The notes under the pieces: model-generated | What the model saw: only the letters and a program-made list of their open reading frames with translations | What the model was told of the DNA's origin: nothing | Databases searched by the model: none | Translations under genes and position numbers: made by a program | Shown here: one piece after another, positions 56,380 to 64,000 of the stretch | How positions within the stretch are numbered: the first letter of the stretch is position 1 | Layout: each line of letters begins with the position of its first letter | From: Silene latifolia | Lineage: Eukaryota; Streptophyta; Magnoliopsida; Caryophyllales; Caryophyllaceae | Assembly: GCF_048544455.1 (NCBI RefSeq) | Contig: NC_133534.1 | Location: 38,192,217 to 38,256,216 of the forward strand | DNA: 64,000 nucleotides | Direction: 5' to 3'

Positions 56380-57260
56380 GTTTTTCATTCATGTGATAAT
56401 AGTGGATGGTTTCATTCACATGATTGAAGAATCATGATTATACATGAAGTTAAGTGGGAGCTATAATTGTTTCTCCATGTCTTATATGTTGATAACATAT
56501 TACTTATTGAGAATTATGTACCAATTCTCTCTTCTGGCAAGAGTGACTAGAAGACTTGGAAAAGGATGCAAAATATTCTAGATTTTGAATCTATGAGAGA
56601 GAATATTGGCATAGAGTTAAGAGTCTTATGAGGATAAGTTCTTTCGTATCTGTTGTACATCAACAATGTTGAATAGGCTATTCAAGTTGATGAAAGAGGA
56701 ATTACAATGATGGAGTCATAATCATTCACTGAACCTATTAAGTTGTTGATCACATGAAATCAATAGCTAATGTTTCCGCCATTAGAATGATCATGTATGA
56801 CAATAGACGCACACGCCGTGATGTACCATATGCTAGGAACATTATGAGTCAATAATAAGTTAATTCATAAGATGGGCTTGTGAAAGCCTTAAGGTACAAT
56901 TGATGACTTGTACACATGTTTGGATGATAAACTAAGTTAGGTGTTGAAGGGTTGCACAAACTTTAGTTTCCAAGCTTAAAAGGATTAGATGAAATCCTAA
57001 GCTAATGTTATTGACGAAGGAGTAAGAAACTGAGAAAAGTGTTTTAGTTTCGCGCATTGCAAATTCTACAAAAGGAATCTAAGTAAAACTGTGATAAAAT
57101 AGTCAACGTATGGATTAAGCGTGAATCCCTCTATAAATGACTTTATCACAAGTTATGCGATAACAGTGGGAGCATCTTTCAAGTTAAAGAGCCCAAATCT
57201 TGCAAGAAGACTAGACAAATACTTAGAGATAAATTCATCTCAATAGAGATGACATTGAAT
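56380..57260 (+). pseudogene. pol: Decayed RT and RNase H of the Angela-like element
   Basis: Fragments in changing frames still follow the copia order: LYVDNILLIENYVP (for YVDD..LIGN) at about 56482, LDDKLSRVLKGCTNFSFQA-like text (for DEELSVKGYTDASFQTD) at about 56925-56985, and CDNSGSIFQVKEPKSCKKTRQILRDKF (for DNNGAIAQAKEPRSHQRSKHILRRF) at about 57158-57230, joined across stops and shifts. Far more damaged than gag in the same element. Confidence 0.65.
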
Positions 57261-58138
57261 GGAAGGAAATAACAATTAATAAAGTTGGAATATATGGATA
57301 TCGGGTATATCTACTTGCCAAGCTTATATTGCATTTTAACTAGTGTTAATAATACACTAAAGATTATATAATATGAAGTAGTAATAGTGTATTGACTATT
57401 CATATGTGATAATCACATTTATCGTTTGAGTTTTATTAAACTCACCCGCTACCTTGTCGTATCCGAATGGGTTGTAGAGACAAATTGAACCCCATTAAAG
57501 TGAACTGGATTGACATGGTATTTACCCCTAGTTACTTATATGAGGTGACTTCTCGAAGTAACTAGAGTGTAATGCGATTGATGGCAAGTTCAAGTGTCAT
57601 AGGGTCATATGGGATGACTAGTCGATCACATAGATAGACTGTATGGGACAATCTGTCTGACAGTGACCGCTTATAGAGTTCTGGTAATTCATAAAGCCTG
57701 GTCGTGGCAAGAACTACTATAGTATTCTTATGAGTCAATTATTTTGACTAGAGACTATTCGTCCAAGTTGGCACAACTTCTGATTAACTTTGATTTATAA
57801 TCTACGATTTCGTAAATGAGGTCAAACTGGGTATATTTTGGGTTATGATGGACTGTGGCTGAACGAAGGGAATAGGGCGATAGGAATTGTCCGCCCCTTG
57901 TCAGAGTTGTTTGAAATCTCAAGGCCACTCGAGGAGTAGTTAACTGGAAATGCGTGGCCACGCTCAAAAGGTATCTATGGCAGATAATTTCGGTCAGACA
58001 GTTAATCTCCAGATCAAGAAAACCACTCAAGATATGATCAAGTGTAAGTACGACCTGCAAGACACCTTGCATTGAGTGGGAGATTGTAATAGGACAAGAG
58101 AAATGGTGACGCACACTTGTCTAGGACAAGTGGGAGAT
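57261..58138 (+). other. Angela-like 3' untranslated region with duplicated polypurine tract
   Basis: No coding sequence. AGTGGGAGATT occurs twice, at about 58076 and 58129, the latter abutting the 3' LTR; the former may be an inactive duplicate. Confidence 0.55.
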
Positions 58139-59436
58139 TATTAGGAAATGTGTCCTCGACAATAGTGCGATCACATAATTTAAATATCGTTATTAAATCT
58201 CATACTAAGAATACGTGAGGGATGATTCTTTATATAGTCGACTGACCGTCATTAATCGGTAATGATTGGCTAACTAGAGTTTAACATTACTGTCGTGTGA
58301 CGGTGGTGGTCAGTTGATCCCTTTAGGTCACACCTATAGGATGAGGCCCAAATAGATATTTAATTAATTGTATGCGATATAGATTAATTAATTCCTTAAT
58401 TATGGGAGTGCAATTTTACGTCTTATTATAATGTGATTAAATAAGATTTAATTTAGTAATTAAGTGTTAAATTACTAAATTAGTTGAGGCATTTAATAAG
58501 TTTTGAGGTAGAGGTAATTAGTTATTTAAAGTTACAAGAAGTTGTAATTTTAACAAACTAGTAATCATGGGACCCATTATATGTTGATATAATGGTAGTA
58601 TACTACTCAAAAAGTGGAGTGTATATTATATTATTAATTGTAATATTTAAGTGTTAAATGATTACATTAATAATTAAATATGTAAGATAGTTAAACATAT
58701 GACTTATCAGCATTTGTGGGACAAATGACAAAAGGCAAAAATGGACCAAAATGGGTCCAATATTTCGGCCAAATGAAGAGAACAAAAGATTCTCTTTTGT
58801 CTTTTGTTTGTGTTAGTTATAGTGTGATTGTGACATATTACACAAGCCTTTTCATACTACTTCTTACACCTTTGTTCCCTACACTCAACAAATACATTAC
58901 AAGAGAGTAAAAACAAAAGAAAAATGATTCCCTAAATGGGAGAGTGGCCACCGGTTTTTGGCACTCTATATAGAGCATTAGTTGCTCAATTTTTCCAGTT
59001 GTTCTTTGCTTGTTTTTCTCTCTATATTTCCTTCACATGCAAATTGCAAAAATTTCTCAAAAATACTAATACACTCAATATATTACTAGAGGTAGTAATA
59101 CTAGAAATATTAGTAATATTAAGGAAACATTTCTACTACATATCTAGTTAATATTAGTAGGAATTTTTGGGATTAATCTTGGGTGCAACTTATTGGAGTG
59201 TCTTCTATACTTGGAGTCTTAGGAGGATCATCCATCATATTTAGCTCAAGAACAAGTGAAAGAAGGTGACCTTACTTGTGCCCATATATTTCGAACCATA
59301 TAGCAATGTAAGGGACATTGTTTTTCTTATAAATCTTTCATTTTGTTATGCATGCACTAGATCTAAAGAACATATAATTAACAAGTTAATTAGTTCACTA
59401 TTAGAGGAGTCTAATAATAAGTATATGAACTTAACA
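58139..59436 (+). mobile_element. 3' LTR of the Angela-like element
   Basis: Matches the 5' LTR. The first bases read TATTAGGAAATG where TGTTGGAAAT is expected, so the terminal TG is mutated. Ends TATGAACTTAACA. Confidence 0.9.
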
Positions 59437-59441
59437 GTACG

Positions 59442-60179
59442 ATATCCCCACAAAGCAAAGGGTATCTTGCTTGGCCAATCTCGATAGTTGTCAATCATTT
59501 TCTTGAGAATTGCGACAACGTTCTTGTTTGCCGCCTCTACCACACCATTAGTTTGTGGTCTATATGGCGAAGAGTGGTGATGCCTAATTTTGTACTTGGC
59601 TAGCAATTGCTCAGTCTCAGCTTAGAAATGTGATCCATTATCACTAATGATCTCATGTGGGCAACCGTATCGACAGATGATGTTGTTTTGTATGGACTTT
59701 GGTACATTTTTAGCCGTGAGACTAGTGTAGGAAGCCGCTTCTACCCATTTGGTGAAATAGTCAATTGCCACTAGGATGAAACAGTGACCTCCTGTTCCGG
59801 CTGGAGTTATCTTCTCGATTATATCAATTCCCCAGGCAGAAAATGGCCAAGGAGATGTCATCGTATAGAGCAATGAAGGAGGGACATGCTGTACATTCCC
59901 GAAGATTTGGCAGTTGTGGCAATGTCTTACGTATTTGATGCAATCGGATTCCATTGTGGTCTAATAATACCCTAAACGTGTGATTTTCTTTGCCATCATG
60001 GGCCCACTCATGTGAGGACCGCATTCTCCATCATGGACCTCTTCCATCACTTTCCGCGAATGTGAATGATCAAGGCAACGTAGGATTACACCAAGAGGTG
60101 TTCTTTTGTATAACTCTCCTTGCATGAGAACGTATTGGGAAGCTAGTAGGCGTATAACACGTTGTCCCCTTTTGTCCAT
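59442..60179 (-). pseudogene. pol: Tat 2 integrase N-terminal and core part
   Basis: Contains the zinc region (VRHCHNCQIFG), the first catalytic Asp region (LVAIDYFTKWVEA), IISDNGSHF, and SPYRPQTNGVVEAANKNVV. In-frame stops at 59624-59622 (Gln in Tat 1) and 59963-59961 (Trp in Tat 1), both single transitions. Otherwise more continuous here than Tat 1, which has frameshifts at the zinc finger. Confidence 0.85.
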
Positions 60180-60239
60180 ATCCGGTGGATAGGTACCGTT
60201 GAGCTTGAAATTTAGAATTGCAAGGAACTAAGGTTCCTC

Positions 60240-61121
60240 TGTGATTTCCTCTTCATCGGTGATTTGGTGGACATAAGCTGGTTCTGATCATCGTTCCATA
60301 CATAAAGGCATTTCTACCATGTCATCTGGCATATTAATCAGAGATGCAAGTTTTGCAAGAGCATCTACAAATTGATTTTCTTCCCGAGGTAGGTGTAGAT
60401 AGGTCACGTGATCAAAGAATTGGGCAACTTGGTCTATTCGGGCTTGGTAAGGTGCTAAGCTTTCGCTTCGGATTTTCCAAGATCCCATAACTTGATTGAT
60501 GATTAGGGACGAATTCCCATGCACTCGGAGGTTTTTAATGCCTAAGCTCACTGCCGCTTGTAGTCCAATAAGACAAGCTTCGTATTCTGCAGCATTATTT
60601 GTCACCTCGAAGTCGAGTTTGACAGAGATCGGTGTATGCTCGCCTTCAGGAGAAATGAGCAACACTCCTATTCCAAATCCTCTTAAGTTTGATGCTCCAT
60701 CAAAGTAAAGATCCCAGGAGTCTACATCGGTTTGGAGTATATATCCTCGTCTGGAAATGACCAAGTATCTATTGTTTGTGCATCATTGATGGGATTTTCT
60801 GCAAAGAATTCGGCAACGGCGCGCCCTTTTATAACTTTCAGAGGCACGTATTTGAGATCGAACTCTGAGAGCATTAAGGTCCATCTTGCTAAGCGTCCGT
60901 TGAGGACGGGTTTCTCGAAGAGGTATTTGACAGGATCAATTTGGAGTATATTTTGACGGAGTAGCTAAGCATGTAATGACGTAGCTTCTTTGTTGCCCAC
61001 ACAAGAGCGAGGCATGTCTTTTCGAGTTGTGAGTATTTGCACTCGTACTCCAAGAACTTCTTACTAAGGTAGTAGATAGCCCTTTCTTCCTTTCCTACGG
61101 TTTGAGCTAGCATGGCGCCCA
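60240..61121 (-). pseudogene. pol: Tat 2 RNase H and archaeal-type RNase H
   Basis: Matches 8101-9360. First RNase H (AIYYLSKKFLEYECKYSQLEKTCLALVW) runs from 61121 down. The archaeal-type RNase H keeps YFDGASN and AEYEACL but has VHGNSSLIIN instead of VHGDSSLIIN, so a catalytic Asp is Asn, and NQFVDALA for NQFADALA. TGA at 60290-60288 replaces an Arg codon. Truncated at 61121 by the next LTR. Confidence 0.85.
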
Positions 61122-62522
61122 TGTAACACCCCCATACTCCAAATGCCTTACCAGGACCACTCAGGTATAAGGATGCTACCATCTCGGTTACCCGAGGCAT
61201 GATAATCATAAGACAATGAAGAAACATACTTTATTAAATAAGCTTAAGTGATTACTTAACAAAACCAACTGTAAGCAAAATACAACCGTTCTCAAACTAT
61301 AAACCAACTTCTTAGGAACTGTCCTAACAAACACAGCGGAAGACTAAAGACTTTGATATGTGATGACTCCATCCCCAGCTAGTTCCCACGCGTATCCAAG
61401 ATATACCTGCCAAGCAACTGCTCACCACCTCCGAATGGATCACCACAGTTTTTAAAACATTTAAACGGGGTCAGTACTAATCACACAATTAATATATATA
61501 TATATATATATCAACAATCCGATAAATAGACAACTCACACTGTCACACATACAATCACACCAGTCCCATTAATCTCAACCATCGACTGTCCACTGGACCA
61601 GCCCTGCCAGTGGGGGACCGCAGCCTTACCCACCAAATCCCCGCTCCTTACAATGAGCGAATTCCCTGTTCATTAATGTGCACATCCCCTTCCGTGGCGG
61701 GTTCCACGAAGGGCGAAACTAGGGCGTGAAGCCACTCCCGCAAGTGACTCCACTCAGCCGAGAACGCATCTCGAGAACCATAAGCAACCAATCACAATCA
61801 CAATATCAACAACCGTCTGAATCTATCAACAATGTACAATCACAATCACAGCCGTCACAATACAATTACTATATCAAATAACCAAACACAACGCATCAAC
61901 CAATATCCCATTATGGGACTAATACTGAGTAGGAAGTCCTACCTGGTAAGCACACAATCAGACGGTCTCTAATGCTGAATCAAAAAGCTTCCTCTATGAA
62001 CCCTCCTCCTATCATACAACACATAAAGGCTACCAAATCACATACTACACATAAACCCCCAAATCTCTAAATTAGGGTTTAACCAAATCAAAGTAAAGAC
62101 AATAAAAAGGGTACATAGATGTTACCCTCGACGCAAGGAACTCAACGGTATAATCAACGCTAAGAACTGACCTTCCAAACTCCGGGTATTGCTAATAATG
62201 CGATTAGGATGAAGAACTTGCTTGCTTTCTCTCTTAAACAGTAATTTAGGTTTTGCAAAAGTGATTTAGAATAATGACGACAAAACTTATATACCTTAAT
62301 CGCATAATTAACAAAACCCGAGAAAACTCCCCGTAAAACCGGCTACTCGATCGAGTACCCGAGGTACTCGATCGAGTACCCCCTTACTCGATCGAGTGCC
62401 CCAGCTACTCGATCGAGTACCCAACAGGTCAGAAACTTTTCTAAAACGCAACTTACCCTTACTCGACAGAGTAAGGCCTACTCGATAGAGTACCCCAAGA
62501 CTTATAAATACGGAGTATTACA
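61122..62522 (-). mobile_element. 3' LTR of a Tekay/Del-type chromovirus element
   Basis: Plus-strand ends TGTAACACCCCC..GGAGTATTACA; on the minus strand it starts TGTAATACTCCGTA, typical of chromovirus LTRs. 1401 bp. It breaks into Tat 2 RNase H. It contains (TA)n at about 61492-61511 and an array of TACTCGATCGAGTA palindromes. The element continues beyond 64000, so no second LTR or TSD can be seen. Confidence 0.8.
62288..62492 (-). promoter_or_regulatory. Palindrome array upstream of a TATA-like box in the chromovirus LTR
   Basis: TACTCGATCGAGTA starts at 62344, 62365, 62385 (last base G) and 62406; degenerate copies at 62460 and 62479. Spacing is 20-21 bp. A minus-strand TATATAAG at about 62296-62289 lies 50-130 bp downstream. 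The layout suggests an upstream promoter element; no binding factor is known to me. Confidence 0.5.
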
Positions 62523-64000
62523 GTCTTCCCTCCTTAAAAGGAACTTCGTCCCCGAAGTTCAACCCATACATAAAAACAACCATACTGACTCGACCAAGAC
62601 ACAACAACTTAGCTAAGGACTCAAGAACTCGACCGAACATAGAACATGAACTCTTAACACCCACTCCACCAACTATGTTTACTTCCACAACATGACTCAC
62701 TATATCGTATCTACCACATATATATCTCTTAGACACCAACTCCATACATAACCAACTACCATCCTCTAATGCCGCTAGCTCCATAATATCATCAACTATC
62801 AAATCCAATACCAAGACACTCATAGACATCAAATGGAATGTTACATTCTACCACCCTTAAAAAGGAACTTCGTCCTCGAAGTTTACTCACACTCGTAACC
62901 TCATCATCCAACTGTCAACACTAGTGAAATATTCTCACACTCCTAAACATCACGCTACTACAAGCACGGTCATGACCTTTAATAAAATCACCCACAACAC
63001 GAATCGATCTTTTATTCTACATCAAGACTCAACTTCCGAATATATTACCATATGTACAACCATCAAAATCTGTTTTATCGCATCCTACTCCTCTTAAGAC
63101 AAATGTTACGTCCTCGTAACTCACTAATACCAAACCATATCTATATCTCATTACCCTCTGTACCACCACATGTCAAAGATAACCGTTTATAAACCAAACA
63201 CTCACCATACTTATATCCAAGGCTCCCATACATAAACATTTCTCATTCCTCAACTCATTCGGCATAGCACCTAACCTATAGCATAAACTCGTAGCAAATC
63301 ACCATACCCACTCTTCATTATTACTGCCAAACAACATACCTCTCTATGTAAGGCACTTATCTCCCAGAAGCATAACTCACGATCCGCACTCGTTACGTAC
63401 ACGCACACTAGATCCTCAAGTTCTTTCTTTCATTACCGCAAAACTCAAACACCACTTAACATGACACGAATTCCCCCAACACCCTACACTCACTGTCTCA
63501 ACAAAAGATTATGAACTACCTGCCGCTTTCAGATCATTACAACACATGTTCCACGAATCATTTTCCATTACCATGTCTACCGATGTCTCATCTGAAAACA
63601 AGATCAAAATTATTTGTAACAACCTCTCACAACCGTGTCCCATCAAGAATATCACTATACCATGACAACAACGAAAACATATACAACTCTATTTCATATC
63701 ATACTCTACCTCATTCCCAACTTAACCTGGTAAAGAAAACATCAATAAACAAGACAATTGTCTATCTCGCACAAACCGAAACTCGCAGGGGAGCAACATC
63801 AAACAAAACAACAATCTATGTATAACTGGTATGTACTTTCGAAACTCGAATCATAATCATCCCGCCTACCCCACCACAACCGGTGACGGCATCACAACAC
63901 CGCCACCAACAGCCACACCGTAGTGCGAAAATACCCGTATCACAGCACTATGTACCGTGCCCGGATCACCACCCGAGGCACCACAACCACACCGATAGAC
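62523..64000 (-). other. 3' untranslated part of the chromovirus element (runs off the window)
   Basis: The minus-strand polypurine tract (AAGGAGGGAAGAC) abuts the LTR. The inverted-repeat motif GAACTTCGTCCCCGAAGTTC near 62541-62560, common just before the PPT of Del/Tekay elements, recurs at about 62866-62885, together with CCTTAAAAAGG, suggesting a duplicated 3' end. The remainder is AC-rich with no recognisable integrase or other domain; frames of 104 aa here are unsupported. Confidence 0.55.

Larger units (their letters stand above)
50705..59436 (+). mobile_element. Angela/BARE-like copia element with gag kept and pol decayed
   Basis: Inserted in Tat 2 integrase with GTACG duplicated at 50700-50704 and 59437-59441. 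LTRs are 1295 and ~1298 bp with only scattered differences. Order: LTR, PBS, 2.1-kb leader, gag, short intron, then a region in which only traces of RT and RNase H can be recognised, then PPT and LTR. Total 8.7 kb. Confidence 0.92.

Noticed and set aside
62518..63825. 104-aa frames in the chromovirus 3' region
   Set aside because: No recognisable domain, and the region lies between PPT and the expected polyprotein end.

Overview
This is a repeat-dense stretch of a plant nuclear genome. The evidence is plant LTR-retrotransposon families (Ogre/Tat-like, Athila-like and chromovirus Ty3/gypsy; Ivana-like and Angela/BARE-like Ty1/copia), a plant mobile domain (PMD) protein, plant-type introns, a tRNA-headed SINE and a Helitron end. 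Repeat style loosely suggests Caryophyllales (a Silene or pink-family relative), but that is only an impression. I found no convincing intact host gene; nearly everything is transposon, much of it nested.

Layout. (1) From before base 1 to 17188: Tat element 1, transcribed on the minus strand. Its 3' LTR ends at 254, gag-pro-RT-RNaseH-integrase runs 13980 to 7224, the PBS is at 14753-14770 and the 5' LTR is 14776-17188. Between integrase and the 3' LTR lie two intron-containing genes on the OPPOSITE (plus) strand: a PMD gene (1146-4160) and a DUF7745-like gene (5115-6688). (2) 17189-31173: AT-rich DNA with a 1.43-kb tandem duplication, a short Helitron (20208-20775), a very young Ivana-like copia element (21223-27355, TSD AAAAT, LTRs differing at 1 of 176 positions), a SINE with 11-bp target-site duplication (29110-29293), foldback elements and a diverged dispersed repeat. 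(3) 31174-32323: the 5' end of an old copia element, cut off inside gag by (4) Tat element 2, from 32324 onward. Tat 2 has been hit three times: an Athila-like gag-protease-only element (33961-42405, TSD TCGGT) sits in its LTR, an Angela/BARE-like element (50705-59436, TSD GTACG) in its integrase, and a chromovirus-type element (from 61122, running off the window) in its RNase H region.

How the parts work together. The two Tat copies carry the same pair of antisense genes, so these are components of the family and not a one-off insertion. Each gene lies downstream of a GC-rich palindromic doublet (GAAGAGGCGCAGCA..TGCTGCGTC, repeated at about 30 bp) that is also present in the Tat LTR upstream of its TATA box; the second gene has its own TATAAATAG box conserved in both copies. 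The element therefore appears to carry one sense and two antisense promoters built from the same module, and one antisense product belongs to a family (PMD; MAIN/MAIL1 in Arabidopsis) linked to transposon silencing. Two unrelated gypsy families in the window carry analogous palindromes (GTCGATCGAC at exact 21-bp spacing; TACTCGATCGAGTA at about 20.5 bp) 50-190 bp upstream of TATA-like boxes. Tat copy 2 is decayed largely by C-to-T/G-to-A changes, as expected from methylated-cytosine deamination. The Angela-like element keeps an almost open gag with a candidate gag-specific intron while its RT/RNase H is ruined.
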